64,000 nucleotides of DNA from Burkholderiales bacterium RIFCSPLOWO2_12_FULL_61_40 (GCA_001770935.1 MESI01000017.1:1-64000); one strand, 5' to 3'. Positions 36,815 through 47,215 are shown, numbered from the stretch's first letter. The notes: generated from the sequence alone by a model not told the origin. Numbers and translations are program-made.

Positions 36815-38077
36815 TCAGCCGCCCCGTCGCATCATTTCAAAAAACTCGTTGTTGGTCTTGGTGGCCCGCATTTGCTTGAGCACCATTTCCATGGCTTCGA
36901 TCTCGTCCATGTTGTACATGAACTGGCGCAGGATGCGGGTTTTTTGCAGGATGTCCGGGGCCAGCAGCAATTCTTCGCGGCGGGTGCCGCTGCGGTTGAG
37001 CTGGATGGACGGGAACACGCGCTTTTCGTAGAGGCGGCGGTCCAGGTGAATTTCGCTGTTGCCGGTGCCTTTGAATTCTTCAAAGATCACTTCGTCCATG
37101 CGGCTGCCGGTGTCGATCAGGGCGGTGGCGATGATGGTCAGCGAGCCGCCTTCCTCCACATTGCGGGCGGCGCCGAGGAAGCGCTTGGGACGTTGCAAGG
37201 CGTTGGCATCCACACCGCCGGTCAATACCTTGCCGGAAGAGGGGACCACGTTGTTGTAGGCGCGGGCCAGGCGGGTGATGGAGTCCAGCAAAATCACCAC
37301 GTCTTTTTTCAGTTCGACCAGGCGCTTGGCGCGTTCAATCACCATCTCGGCCACATGCACATGGCGCGCGGCAGGTTCGTCAAAGGTGGATGCAATCACC
37401 TCGCCCTTGACGGTGCGTTGCATTTCGGTCACTTCTTCGGGGCGCTCATCGACCAGCAGCACCATCATGTGGCTGTCGGGGTAATTGGCGGAAATGGCGT
37501 GGGCGATGTGCTGCATCATCACCGTTTTACCGCTCTTGGGCGGGGCAACCAGCAAAGCGCGCTGGCCTTTGCCGATGGGCGCAATGATGTCAATGATGCG
37601 GCCCGTGATGTTTTCATCGCCCTTGATTTCCTGTTCCAGGCGCATCTGCACCTTGGGAAACAGGGGGGTCAGATTCTCGAACATCACCTTGTGTTTGTTC
37701 TCTTCGGGGCCGCCACCGTTGACCCGGTCCAGTTTGTTCAGGGCAAAGTAACGTTCACCGTCCTTGGGGGTGCGCACTTCACCTTCGATCATGTCGCCGG
37801 TGTGCAGGTTGAAGCGGCGCACCTGGCTGGGGCTGATGTAGATGTCGTCCGTGCTGGCGGTAAAGCTGGTGTCGGGGCTGCGCAGGAAGCCAAACCCATC
37901 GGGCAAAATTTCCAGCACGCCGTCGGCAATGATTTGTTCACCAGCGCGGGCGCGCTTCTTGATGATGGCAAACATGAGCTCTTGCTTACGCATGCGGCCG
38001 GTGTTTTCAATTTCAAGCTCTTCGGCTTGCTTGAGGACTTCCGACACGTGCAGTGCCTTGAGTTCGTTTAAGTGCAT
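36815..38077 (-). CDS. rho: Transcription termination factor Rho
   Basis: '[44 protein letters not shown]', '[20 protein letters not shown]'. Confidence 0.99.
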   Translation of the reverse strand: MHLNELKALHVSEVLKQAEELEIENTGRMRKQELMFAIIKKRARAGEQIIADGVLEILPDGFGFLRSPDTSFTASTDDIYISPSQVRRFNLHTGDMIEGEVRTPKDGERYFALNKLDRVNGGGPEENKHKVMFENLTPLFPKVQMRLEQEIKGDENITGRIIDIIAPIGKGQRALLVAPPKSGKTVMMQHIAHAISANYPDSHMMVLLVDERPEEVTEMQRTVKGEVIASTFDEPAARHVHVAEMVIERAKRLVELKKDVVILLDSITRLARAYNNVVPSSGKVLTGGVDANALQRPKRFLGAARNVEEGGSLTIIATALIDTGSRMDEVIFEEFKGTGNSEIHLDRRLYEKRVFPSIQLNRSGTRREELLLAPDILQKTRILRQFMYNMDEIEAMEMVLKQMRATKTNNEFFEMMRRGG

Positions 38078-38302
38078 GGAAATGGTCCCGTAGGGGAGTT
38101 GACCGAAATATCGGGTGAATGTTGGGCTATTGCGAAAATTCAGGGGAGAGGGGAGAGGCAAGACCTGTGGCTCGGGCCTCTGCGTTCTAAACCGGGGAAG
38201 TGGAACCGGACCCTGGCAGGGCCGGTGAACTTTTTGAATTATGACAGGAAAACGCGACCGTGCGGCAGTGTCACGGTCACTAGCGAAAAATCAGCCCCCG
38301 GA

Positions 38303-38635
38303 TCAGGCCAGCTGTTGGTCGATAAACGCGACCAACTGGGCTTTGCTCATGGCGCCCACTTTGGTGGCCGACAGTTGGCCGTCTTTGAACAGCATGAGGG
38401 TGGGGATGCCGCGGATACCGAACTTGGCGGGGATGTCGCGGTTTTCGTCCACATTCATCTTGGCAATCTGCAGTTTGCCTGCGTAGCTTGCAGACAGGTC
38501 ATCCAAAATGGGGGCAATCATTTTGCAAGGGCCGCACCACTCAGCCCAGTAGTCCACCAAGACGGGCTGGGCCGATTGCAGCACATCGGCCTCGAAAGAC
38601 GCGTCGGTTACATGTTTAATCAGTTCGCTGGCCAT
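38303..38635 (-). CDS. trxA: Thioredoxin
   Basis: '[62 protein letters not shown]'. Confidence 0.99.
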   Translation of the reverse strand: MASELIKHVTDASFEADVLQSAQPVLVDYWAEWCGPCKMIAPILDDLSASYAGKLQIAKMNVDENRDIPAKFGIRGIPTLMLFKDGQLSATKVGAMSKAQLVAFIDQQLA

Positions 38636-38681
38636 TTTTATTCCTTTGGAAGTTTGCTATTACAGCTAAAGTTGCGGCATT

Positions 38682-41336
38682 GTGACAGAAACCAAGTACC
38701 CCGCCGACCCCGTCGGAGCTATGGACGACATAGCCAAAATTGATGCCCTGTGGGGCTTTTCCACCCCCAACGGATGGTTGAAACACCCCGCTGTGGTGGC
38801 GTGGACCGATGCCCAAACCGGGATGTTGGCCCGCCTGCGCAGTGAAATGGCTTTGCGCGGCGCGCACCCGGCCCGCACGGTGGTGTTGCTGCCCTATGCC
38901 CAGCTGCGGCCCCTGGCGGCACGCCTGTGGACGCTGTGTTTTCCCGACGGCTTTGCACCGCGGTTCGAGACCACCATGAGCTGGAGCACCGAGCGGGGGG
39001 GCGACGCCGCGGGTGGGACCGACATTGCGTTTGACGTGGCGCTGGACACGCTGACCGCGCGGGTTCTTTTGGCCAAGGCCGGGCTGGCCGCCCAGCAGGA
39101 CGCATTGGCCGGTATGCTGGTGCTGGCCACGCACCAATTGGCGCCTTTGGCTGCCGCCTGCAGCCCGGCAGATCGGGCTGAATGGGCACAAAACGCGCGC
39201 ATTGGCGCCGTCGTGGGCATGGACGGCCCGGCATTGGCGTGGGAGGCCGCCGTGGTGCGCATCGCGGTGGAGTGGGCGGCGGTGTCGGCCTATGTCAGCG
39301 ATGTGTTATTCACCCCGGCGGTGCGTGACGGATGGGACTGCCTGCTGGTGGTGCAGGGTTTTTCGGTGGACCCCCTGATGTCGGTCCTGCAGCCGGTTTG
39401 GGGCGACAAATGGGGGTGCTTGTCCCTGGCGCCGTCCGTGGACGGTATTGCCCCTGCTTTGGAGCCTGTTGACATGGCCTTGCATGCCTGCCGGGATGCC
39501 GAGGATGAAGCGCAGCGCAGCGCGGCCTGCGCTTTGCGGCATATCGAGGCCGGGCGCACCCCGGTCGCCCTGGTGTCGTCCGACCGCGCACTGACGCGGC
39601 GCGTGCGCGCCATGCTGGACGGCGCGGGTGTACAGATACGTGATGAAAACGGCTGGAAACTCTCCACCAGCCATGCTGCGGCCCAGGTGATGGCGTTTTT
39701 GAAGGCCTGCGAGTGGAACGCCTCCACCGATGGGGTGCTGAACTGGCTGAAAAGCGCCACGGCTTTTGCCGAGGTGGTGGACGCGCTGGAAGCCGCCGTG
39801 CGCCGCAACCAGGTGCGCGACTGGCGCCAGGTGGCAGGCCTCCCCGCACTGAAGAAAAACGCGGCGCTGCTGGAGGCCCACCAAAAAATTCACCAGCTGC
39901 AAGAGTTGTTCAAGGGCAGCCACACGCTGGCGGGCTGGCTGGCGGCGCTGCGCACCGCGTTGCAAACCAGTGGCGTGTGGGCTGGTTTGCAGGCCGATGG
40001 CGCCGGTGCCGCCGTGCTGGCGGCGCTGCGCCTGGCAGACACGCCCTTGCCGGCCTGGGATGCCTTGCAGGGGGGGGCGCTGTGGGGGCCGGGGCGCATG
40101 GACCTGGCGCAGTTCACCCACTGGGTCAACCTGGCGCTGGAGGGCGCCAGTTTTTCGCCACCCTACCCTGAGCGCGAGGAAGTGGTCATCCTGCCCATGA
40201 GCCAGATGCTGGGCCGCCCTTTTGCCGCTGTGGTGCTGGCCGGCTGTGACGAGGTGCGCATGAACCCGTCCCCCGAACCACCGGGGGGCTGGACCGCGCC
40301 GCAGCGTGCGGCGCTGGGCCTGCCTTCCCGTGAGACCCTGGATGCACTGGCCCGTGCCGCCTGGTACCAGGCCCTGCAAACGCCCGTGTGTGATGTGTTG
40401 TGGCGCACCAGCGACGACGCGGGCGAGACCTTGTTGCCCAGTGCACTGGTGCAGTTGTTGCAACTGGAGGACGGCCACCGCACGGTGGCGGCCGATCCGC
40501 GTGTGAACCGCCGGGTGGCATCCACACCGGTGCTCCCGCCCCAGCCCATCGGCGCGCTGGTACCGGTGCAGCAGCTATCGGCCAGCGCCTACGAGGACCT
40601 GCGCCAATGTCCGTACCGCTTTTTCGCCCTGCGCCAACTGGGCCTCAAAGCCGTGGACGAACTGGACGCCGAGGTGGACAAGCGTGATTTTGGATTGTGG
40701 CTGCACGAGGTGCTCAAACGCTTCCACGAGGCCTTGGCCCCCAGCAGCGGTTTGGACCGCGCGGCGCGGCGGGTGCTGATCGACGCGGCCAGCCTGGCCA
40801 CCACCCACGCGATGGCTCTGCCGCAAGGCGAGTTTTTGCCATTTGCCGCCGCGTGGCCTGCGGTGCGTGAGGGCTACCTGGACTGGTTGCTCAAACACGA
40901 AGCCAGCGGGGCCGTGTTTTTCAGCGCGGAAACCGCGCACACGCAATCGCTAGGAGACCTCACCCTGGTCGGGCGGATTGACCGCATCGATACCCTGCCA
41001 GACGGCACGGTGTTGGTGGTGGACTACAAGACCGAGCCTGCCGCCAAAACCAGCTCGCGGGTGAAAGACCCGCTGGAAGACACCCAAATGGCGTTTTATG
41101 CCGCCTTGTTGCCCCACGACACCTTGCAAGGCGCCTACGTGAACGTGGGGGAGCGCGATGCCACCCGCACCTACCCCCAGCCAGAACTCGTGGAAGCGCG
41201 TGATGCCCTGATCGAAGGCATGCTGATAGACATGCAAAACATCCGGGAGGGCGTTCCGCTACCCGCATTGGGTGAGGGCGTTGCGTGTGACTATTGCAGT
41301 GCGCGGGGCCTGTGCCGCAAAGACTTTTGGGCATGA
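38682..41336 (+). CDS. PD-(D/E)XK nuclease family protein, AddB-like
   Basis: C-terminal 'GRIDRIDTLPDGTVLVVDYKTEPA' nuclease core and Cys cluster 'CDYCSARGLCRKDFWA'; upstream of the AddA-like helicase. Confidence 0.9.
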   Translation: MTETKYPADPVGAMDDIAKIDALWGFSTPNGWLKHPAVVAWTDAQTGMLARLRSEMALRGAHPARTVVLLPYAQLRPLAARLWTLCFPDGFAPRFETTMSWSTERGGDAAGGTDIAFDVALDTLTARVLLAKAGLAAQQDALAGMLVLATHQLAPLAAACSPADRAEWAQNARIGAVVGMDGPALAWEAAVVRIAVEWAAVSAYVSDVLFTPAVRDGWDCLLVVQGFSVDPLMSVLQPVWGDKWGCLSLAPSVDGIAPALEPVDMALHACRDAEDEAQRSAACALRHIEAGRTPVALVSSDRALTRRVRAMLDGAGVQIRDENGWKLSTSHAAAQVMAFLKACEWNASTDGVLNWLKSATAFAEVVDALEAAVRRNQVRDWRQVAGLPALKKNAALLEAHQKIHQLQELFKGSHTLAGWLAALRTALQTSGVWAGLQADGAGAAVLAALRLADTPLPAWDALQGGALWGPGRMDLAQFTHWVNLALEGASFSPPYPEREEVVILPMSQMLGRPFAAVVLAGCDEVRMNPSPEPPGGWTAPQRAALGLPSRETLDALARAAWYQALQTPVCDVLWRTSDDAGETLLPSALVQLLQLEDGHRTVAADPRVNRRVASTPVLPPQPIGALVPVQQLSASAYEDLRQCPYRFFALRQLGLKAVDELDAEVDKRDFGLWLHEVLKRFHEALAPSSGLDRAARRVLIDAASLATTHAMALPQGEFLPFAAAWPAVREGYLDWLLKHEASGAVFFSAETAHTQSLGDLTLVGRIDRIDTLPDGTVLVVDYKTEPAAKTSSRVKDPLEDTQMAFYAALLPHDTLQGAYVNVGERDATRTYPQPELVEARDALIEGMLIDMQNIREGVPLPALGEGVACDYCSARGLCRKDFWA

Positions 41337-41473
41337 AGGTGGCGCCCACCGTCGCCCACGCTGTGTGGCTCCCAGCCCCCTATGGGGCCGCGTTTTCCCT
41401 GCCGGGGCTGACCGCCAAGCGGTTCAGGAGCCTCGGGGCGGCCCGCCGACACTACCTAATGGAGTAAACCTGC

Positions 41474-44400
41474 ATGTCTGACACGGCCGCTTTCGAGCAC
41501 AACGGCATCACCGTTGCGCGCCAGCGCTTTTACGAGATTGCCTGCGACCCCCGCCGCAGCGTGGCGGTGGAAGCCTGCGCCGGGGCAGGCAAGACCTGGA
41601 TGCTGGTCTCACGCATGGTGCGTGCTCTGCTGGAGGGCAGCGCCCCGCAAGAAATTTTGGCCATCACCTTCACCAAAAAAGCGGCGGGCGAAATGCGCCA
41701 GCGCCTGCTGGATTGGTTGCTGCAGTTTGCGCAGGCCACCGACGCCACGTTGCGCCAGGAGTTGCAAACCCGCGGGCTCAAGCAAGAGCCCACGCCGGAG
41801 CAGTTGTCCACCTTGCGCCAATTGCACGCCACCTTGCTCAAGAATGGCCGTCCGGTGCAAATCCGCACCTTCCACAGCTGGTTTGCCGCCTTGCTGCGCA
41901 GCGCGCCGCTGGCCGTGCTGCAGGAGCTGGGCTTGCCTACAGCCTACGAATTGCTGGAGAACGATGCCAAGGCCGTGGCCCAGGTGTGGCGCCGGTTCCA
42001 GACCCGGGTGGCCCAGGACGCGCAGGCGCATGACGACTACCTGGCGGCCGTGTCCACCTTTGGCCGCCACCAGGCGCACAAGGCGCTGGAGGCAGCCTTG
42101 TCCAAGCGGGTGGAATTTGTGCTGGCCGACGCGAACGGCGTGGTGGACCGATCGGTGCAAACTTTTGCGCAGCAGTTTCCTGATTTTGCGGGCATGGACA
42201 TGCCGCAAGACCGGCTGGTGCATCCCGTGGTGCGGCAATTGCTGCTGGACGCCGCACGCGCGCTGGGCGCATCCAGCCTGGTCACCTGCACCAAGGCCGC
42301 AAGCGCCCTGGAGCAAGGCCTGACCCAGAACGATCCTGCCAGCGTGTGTGATGCCCTGCTGACCAAAACCGGCACAGCACGCAAGTTCAGCGACAAGCTG
42401 AGCGGCATCGCCACGGTGCAGCAGGCGCAAGAGCTGCTGCTGCGCATGGCCCAGGCGCAGGCCCAGCACGCGGCCTGGCTGCACCAGCAGCGCATGGCGC
42501 GGCTGGTGCGTGGGCTGGTGGACGACTACGCCGCGCTCAAACGCGAACGCGGCTGGATCGACATGGGCGACCTGGAGCGCGCGGCGCTCACCCTGATGAG
42601 CGATCCGTGCTTAAGTGGCTGGGTGCAGGAGCGCCTGGACGCGCGGGTGCGCCACCTTTTGATCGACGAGTTTCAGGACACCAACCCGCTGCAGTGGCAG
42701 GCGCTGAGCGCCTGGCTCTCGGGGTATACGGGGGCAGGGCAGGCGCCCAGCGTGTTCATCGTGGGCGACCCCAAGCAAAGCATTTACCGCTTTCGCCGGG
42801 CCGAGCCGCAGGTGTTCAAGGCGGCCAAGGCCTTTGTGGTGGCGGGCCTGGGGGGCGACGTGCTGAGCTGCGACCACACGCGGCGCAATGCACCGCCCAT
42901 CATCGCACTGGTGAACCAGGTCATGGGCCAGGCGCAAAGCCAGGGCGAGTTTGACGGCTACCGCGCGCACAGCACCGAGTCCCTGCAGGCGGGCCAGGTC
43001 TTCAAATTGCCCCGCATGGCGCGCGAGGCCAAGGACGGGCCCCCGGTTCAGGAAGGTGCCGCCGAGGGCACCTGGCGCAACTCCCTCACCATGGCGCGCC
43101 AGCAGGTCGAGGAAACCCGCAAAACGCTGGAATGCAAGCAGGCCGCGCAGTGGCTGGCCCAGCAGCTGCAAGCGGCGGGCGCGCAGCTCAAGCCCCGCGA
43201 CATCATGGTGCTGGCCCGCAAACGCGAGCGCCTGGGGCTGATGCAGGCCGAACTGGCGGCCCTGCGCATCCCGGCCCAGCAACCCGAAAAGAACGAACTG
43301 GCCGACATGCCCGAGGTGCAGGACCTGGTGGCCCTGCTGGACGTGCTGGTGTCGCCCCGGCACGACCTCTCGCTGGCCCGGGTGCTGAAGTCCCCGCTGT
43401 TTGGCGTGAACGATGCCGACTTGGTGCAACTGGTACTGCGCCAGCGCGCGATGGCCGCGCAGGTGAATAGCGTTGCGAATACAGACACAGCAGGCACAGA
43501 CGCCGCAGGCACAGACGCCGCAGGCACAGACGCAGCAGGCACAGACGCAGCAGGCACAGACGCGAACGCGGACGCGGACGCCCTGCCGGAGTTGGTCGTC
43601 GCCAAGCCTACAGTGACCTGGCTGCAGGTGCTGCAGCAGGCCACCGGTTTGCCCGACGCCCTGGCCCAGGTAGGCCAGACACTCGCTACCTGGAAGCAGT
43701 GGGTGGACAGCCTGCCGCCGCACGATGCCCTCAACGCCATCTACCAAGATGGCGACGTGCTGGCCCGCTACGCTGCCTCCACGTCCGCCAACCAGCGCGA
43801 CGCCGTGCTGGCCAATTTGCGCTCGCTCCTGTCGGCGGCTTTGCAGGTGGACGGCGGGCGTTATGTCACGGCCTATGCACTGGTGCGGGCCCTGCGCGCC
43901 GGCGGCATGGCGGCGCCGGTGCGGGCCGACACCGATGCGGTGCGCCTGCTCACCATCCACGGCGCCAAGGGCCTGGAAGCGCCGCTGGTGCTGCTGCTGG
44001 ACACCGATGGCGAGGCCCTCAAATCCGAAACCATGGGCGTGCTGGTGAACTGGCCCGGCGAAGATGCCTACCCGCGGCGTTTTGTGTTCCTGGCCAGCGA
44101 GTCCCGGCCCCCGGCCTGCGTGGCCGACGCCTTGGCCGTGGAGCAGGCCGAGCGCAGCCGCGAAGAACTCAACGCCCTGTACGTCGCCCTGACGCGCACC
44201 CAGCGCACGCTGGTGGTGTCCAGCCTGGAGCCGCACAGCCCCAACCTGGGAAGCTGGTGGCAGCGGCTGGAAGCGCAGGCCCAGGACGCGCCTTGGCAAG
44301 GTGTGGTGGGTGCCGCGGCCCAGCCGGTGCCGCTGGCCGCAGACCCGCATGCCGAGCTGCTGGTCGACGATTACCTGCTAAAAATACTGCCAAATCGGCC

Positions 44401-44977
44401 TCCAGCCCTTATGGAATATGCGCAAGAAGCTCCTAAATTGGTAGCAAAAGTAAAACCCAAGCCAGGCGATGCGTCGGCGGAAAGTGCCTTGGCGGGGCCT
44501 GCGGACAGCCTCGACTCGCGCATGGGCCAGGCCATGCACCGCCTGCTGGAGTGGGTGCCGCCTGAGGCGGGCGGGGCCAGGGCGGCGTTGTGGTCCCCAG
44601 AGCAGTTGGTCACCGTGGCGCGCGACTTTGTGCTGGAGGCCGAACAGGTGCATGCCGCCAGCCAGATGGCCCGCGCCATCCTGAACGGCCAGGGCGCCTG
44701 GGCGTGGGACAGCCAGCTGCTGGGCTGGCACGGCAACGAAGTGGCCATGGCGCACCGGGGCCGCATGCTGCGCCTGGACCGCCTGGTGCAGCACCGCACC
44801 AGCCAGGAATGGTGGGTGCTGGACTACAAATCCAGCGCACAACCCGAGCAGCAGGCCGATCTGCGCGCACAACTGCTGGCTTACCGCAGCGCCGTGGCAC
44901 AGGCCTACCCAGGCCAGACAGTGCGCGCCGCCTTTTTAACGGCGCTGGGCGCCCTGGTGGAATTGCACCATCCCTGA
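41474..44977 (+). CDS. UvrD/RecB-like helicase-nuclease, AddA-like
   Basis: 'VEACAGAGKTWMLVSRMVRALLEG', 'HLLIDEFQDTNPLQWQAL', 'TIHGAKGLEAPLVLLLDTDG', C-terminal 'RLDRLV..WWVLDYKSS'. Confidence 0.95.
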   Translation: MSDTAAFEHNGITVARQRFYEIACDPRRSVAVEACAGAGKTWMLVSRMVRALLEGSAPQEILAITFTKKAAGEMRQRLLDWLLQFAQATDATLRQELQTRGLKQEPTPEQLSTLRQLHATLLKNGRPVQIRTFHSWFAALLRSAPLAVLQELGLPTAYELLENDAKAVAQVWRRFQTRVAQDAQAHDDYLAAVSTFGRHQAHKALEAALSKRVEFVLADANGVVDRSVQTFAQQFPDFAGMDMPQDRLVHPVVRQLLLDAARALGASSLVTCTKAASALEQGLTQNDPASVCDALLTKTGTARKFSDKLSGIATVQQAQELLLRMAQAQAQHAAWLHQQRMARLVRGLVDDYAALKRERGWIDMGDLERAALTLMSDPCLSGWVQERLDARVRHLLIDEFQDTNPLQWQALSAWLSGYTGAGQAPSVFIVGDPKQSIYRFRRAEPQVFKAAKAFVVAGLGGDVLSCDHTRRNAPPIIALVNQVMGQAQSQGEFDGYRAHSTESLQAGQVFKLPRMAREAKDGPPVQEGAAEGTWRNSLTMARQQVEETRKTLECKQAAQWLAQQLQAAGAQLKPRDIMVLARKRERLGLMQAELAALRIPAQQPEKNELADMPEVQDLVALLDVLVSPRHDLSLARVLKSPLFGVNDADLVQLVLRQRAMAAQVNSVANTDTAGTDAAGTDAAGTDAAGTDAAGTDANADADALPELVVAKPTVTWLQVLQQATGLPDALAQVGQTLATWKQWVDSLPPHDALNAIYQDGDVLARYAASTSANQRDAVLANLRSLLSAALQVDGGRYVTAYALVRALRAGGMAAPVRADTDAVRLLTIHGAKGLEAPLVLLLDTDGEALKSETMGVLVNWPGEDAYPRRFVFLASESRPPACVADALAVEQAERSREELNALYVALTRTQRTLVVSSLEPHSPNLGSWWQRLEAQAQDAPWQGVVGAAAQPVPLAADPHAELLVDDYLLKILPNRPPALMEYAQEAPKLVAKVKPKPGDASAESALAGPADSLDSRMGQAMHRLLEWVPPEAGGARAALWSPEQLVTVARDFVLEAEQVHAASQMARAILNGQGAWAWDSQLLGWHGNEVAMAHRGRMLRLDRLVQHRTSQEWWVLDYKSSAQPEQQADLRAQLLAYRSAVAQAYPGQTVRAAFLTALGALVELHHP
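43490..43564 (+). repeat. In-frame 15-bp tandem repeat, 5 units (gcaggcacagacgcn), encoding (AGTDA)5 within the AddA-like CDS
   Basis: Five consecutive near-identical 15-mers read directly; translated 'TDTAGTDAAGTDAAGTDAAGTDAAGTDANADADA'. Confidence 0.95.
44381..44451 (-). repeat. Dispersed repeat family 1, copy E, in frame inside the AddA-like CDS
   Basis: aaaatactgccaaatcggcctccagcccttatggaatatgcgcaagaagctcctaaattggtagcaaaagt; encodes KILPNRPPALMEYAQEAPKLVAKV. Confidence 0.93.
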
Positions 44978-44986
44978 CAATAGGGC

Positions 44987-46276
44987 ATGAACTCAGAAAA
45001 CAAAATAATTGATGTCGTTGTGATTGGTGGCGGCCCGGCGGGCCTGATGGCCGCCCAGGTTGCGTCTGACGCTGGCCTCACCGTGCACCTGTATGACGCC
45101 ATGCCCTCCGTGGGGCGCAAATTCCTGCTGGCCGGCAAGGGCGGGCTGAACCTGACCCACTCCGAGGGGGCAGATACCTTTGCCGGGCGTTTTGGCGCCC
45201 GCCGCGAAGCCATCTCGGCGCTGCTGCAAGACTTTGACTCGGGCGCCGTGTGCGCCTGGGCGCAGGGCCTGGGGGTGGAAACCTTTGTGGGCTCGTCGGG
45301 CCGCGTATTTCCCAAGGACATGAAGGCCGCGCCCCTGCTGCGCGCCTGGCTGCACCGGCTGCGCCACCCCGCCACGGGCGCCGGTGTGCAATTCCATATG
45401 CGCCACCGCTGGACCGGTTGGGCCGAGTCCGCCGCACGGTCGGCGCCCGCGCACCAGAGCCTGTGTTTTGACACGCCGCAAGGCCCGGTGCAGGTGCAAG
45501 CCCGTGCCGTGGTGCTGGCCCTGGGCGGTGGCAGCTGGGCGCGTTTGGGTTCCAACGGCGCCTGGGTGCCCTTGCTGGCCCAAAAAGGCGTGGCCGTGGC
45601 GCCCCTGCTGCCTGCCAATTGCGGTTTTGATGTCAAGGGCGGCTGGAGTGCCTTCTTTGCAGAGAAGTTTGCGGGGCAACCGTTCAAATCGGTGGCGATG
45701 GCACTTACCACCGCGCAAGGCCAGACGTTCCAGCGCAAGGGCGAGTTCGTGGCCACCGCCACCGGAGTGGAGGGTAGCCTGGTGTACGCCGCGTCCAGCC
45801 TGCTGCGCGACGACATCATCCGCACCGGCAGCGCCACTTTCCACCTGGACTTGCTGCCCGACCTGTCGGCCGAAAAAGTCCTGGCCGAAGTCAGCCACCC
45901 GCGCGGCACCCGCTCGCTATCGAGCCACCTCAAAAGCCGCTTGCACCTGGACGGCATCAAATCCGCCCTCCTGCACGAGCTGCTGCCCAAAGCGGTGTTT
46001 GAAAACCCGGCGCAACTGGCAGCGGCCATCAAGGCCTTGCCCATCACCCTGCAGGCGGCCCGCCCCCTCGACGAAGCCATCAGCACCGCCGGCGGGGTGC
46101 TGTTTGAAGTGCTCTCGCCCCAACTGATGCTGGAGGCCCTGCCCGGCGTGTTTTGCGCCGGTGAAATGCTGGACTGGGAAGCCCCCACCGGCGGCTACCT
46201 GCTCACCGCCTGCTTTGCCAGCGGCCACAAGGCCGGGCAGGGTGTGGTGAATTTTCTGAGCAAAAATAGGCTGTAG
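44987..46276 (+). CDS. HI0933-like flavoprotein (TIGR03862-like)
   Basis: 'DVVVIGGGPAGLMAAQVASDAGLTVHLYDAMPSVGRKFLLAGKGGLNLTHSE', 'GVFCAGEMLDWEAPTGGYLLTACFASG'. Confidence 0.93.
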   Translation: MNSENKIIDVVVIGGGPAGLMAAQVASDAGLTVHLYDAMPSVGRKFLLAGKGGLNLTHSEGADTFAGRFGARREAISALLQDFDSGAVCAWAQGLGVETFVGSSGRVFPKDMKAAPLLRAWLHRLRHPATGAGVQFHMRHRWTGWAESAARSAPAHQSLCFDTPQGPVQVQARAVVLALGGGSWARLGSNGAWVPLLAQKGVAVAPLLPANCGFDVKGGWSAFFAEKFAGQPFKSVAMALTTAQGQTFQRKGEFVATATGVEGSLVYAASSLLRDDIIRTGSATFHLDLLPDLSAEKVLAEVSHPRGTRSLSSHLKSRLHLDGIKSALLHELLPKAVFENPAQLAAAIKALPITLQAARPLDEAISTAGGVLFEVLSPQLMLEALPGVFCAGEMLDWEAPTGGYLLTACFASGHKAGQGVVNFLSKNRL

Positions 46277-46425
46277 CCCGCGTAGATGCTGCGCAAGAAG
46301 CTATCTAATTCCATTTCCATATCAATCCGACATGTTGTTGCATCGCCTTGCCGTGCTACAGCACTGTCTGCGGCTTCGCGCCTAATGTCGTATCGATCTG
46401 AAAATGGAATAAATGGTAGCAAAAG
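46261..46425 (-). repeat. Dispersed repeat family 1, copy G, interrupted by the family 2 element
   Basis: caaaaataggctgtagcccgcgtagatgctgcgcaagaagctatc[TAA-101 bp-TAA]atggtagcaaaag; supplies the flavoprotein stop codon. Confidence 0.82.
46306..46412. mobile_element. 101-bp MITE-like element (family 2), copy G2, flanked by TAA, nested in repeat copy G
   Basis: Element proper 46309..46409; termini ttccatttccatatcaatccgacat / atgtcgtatcgatctgaaaatggaa are inverted repeats with a few mismatches. Confidence 0.85.
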
Positions 46426-46590
46426 TGCTGGTTTGAGGTCTGTTGCCGGACGGGTGCCGTGGGGTGCTGTTGAAACGTGATTTTTCTCAACCAGCGCCAT
46501 CCCTTTGCTTCGTACATTGGATTCCATGCCGTGTGGTGCGGCATTGCATCGGGTGCGTGGTGGGTATCCAATTTGAAAGGGAGGGTTCAC

Positions 46591-47196
46591 ATGAAGAAAA
46601 TCATCCTGGCGACGGCGCTTGCAGCAGCCTTGGTTTCGCCGCAGGCGTATTCGCAAATGAGAAATTTTGACGGGCCGAGCCTGGGCGTTAACTTGAACAT
46701 AGCCAATGCGTCCAACGAGTTCAGTGTGGGGGGCGCGTCATTTAAGAATGGGGATACTTCGCAAACCGGCAATCTTCAGGCCGCGTATGGCTTTGCGGCC
46801 AGCGACAGCATCGTGCTGGGCGTGGGCCTGACCTATGGGCCTGGTGACATCAAGGCCGGTTCCGTGACCACCGGGGGGGTGGGGTACGAATTAAAGGCCA
46901 AGGACCTGTATTCCCTGTATTTCGAGCCGGGATTTTTGGTCGCCAACTCCACCCTGGCATACGGCAAGCTGTCCTACCAGGGCATGACTGGGGAAACCAG
47001 GTTGTCGACCGGATCCACCCTGAGCGACAGTTTCGTTGGGACCGGGTACGGGGCTGGCATTCGCACCATGCTGGGTTCCAATCTGTATCTGCAAGCTGAA
47101 TTTGAGCAAATTGGCTATAGCGAAAAGTCCAATTCCGGCTTGACGTCCAAACCCACGGCCACGATGGGTTCGGTAGGGCTCGGCTACCGATTCTGA
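46591..47196 (+). CDS. Outer-membrane beta-barrel protein
   Basis: Signal peptide 'MKKIILATALAAALVSPQAYS', C-terminal '..MGSVGLGYRF' ending in Phe. Confidence 0.8.
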   Translation: MKKIILATALAAALVSPQAYSQMRNFDGPSLGVNLNIANASNEFSVGGASFKNGDTSQTGNLQAAYGFAASDSIVLGVGLTYGPGDIKAGSVTTGGVGYELKAKDLYSLYFEPGFLVANSTLAYGKLSYQGMTGETRLSTGSTLSDSFVGTGYGAGIRTMLGSNLYLQAEFEQIGYSEKSNSGLTSKPTATMGSVGLGYRF

Positions 47197-47215
47197 TGAC
47201 CGGTGCGCAGGCCGT

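Noticed and set aside
43490-43564. CRISPR-like tandem array
   Set aside because: Head-to-tail 15-bp units without spacers, in frame inside a CDS; not CRISPR. No CRISPR array or cas gene seen in the window
42611-44350. 579-aa minus-strand ORF opposite the addA-like gene (contains CVCA repeats)
   Set aside because: Antisense artefact; the repeats are simply the reverse reading of the AGTDA minisatellite
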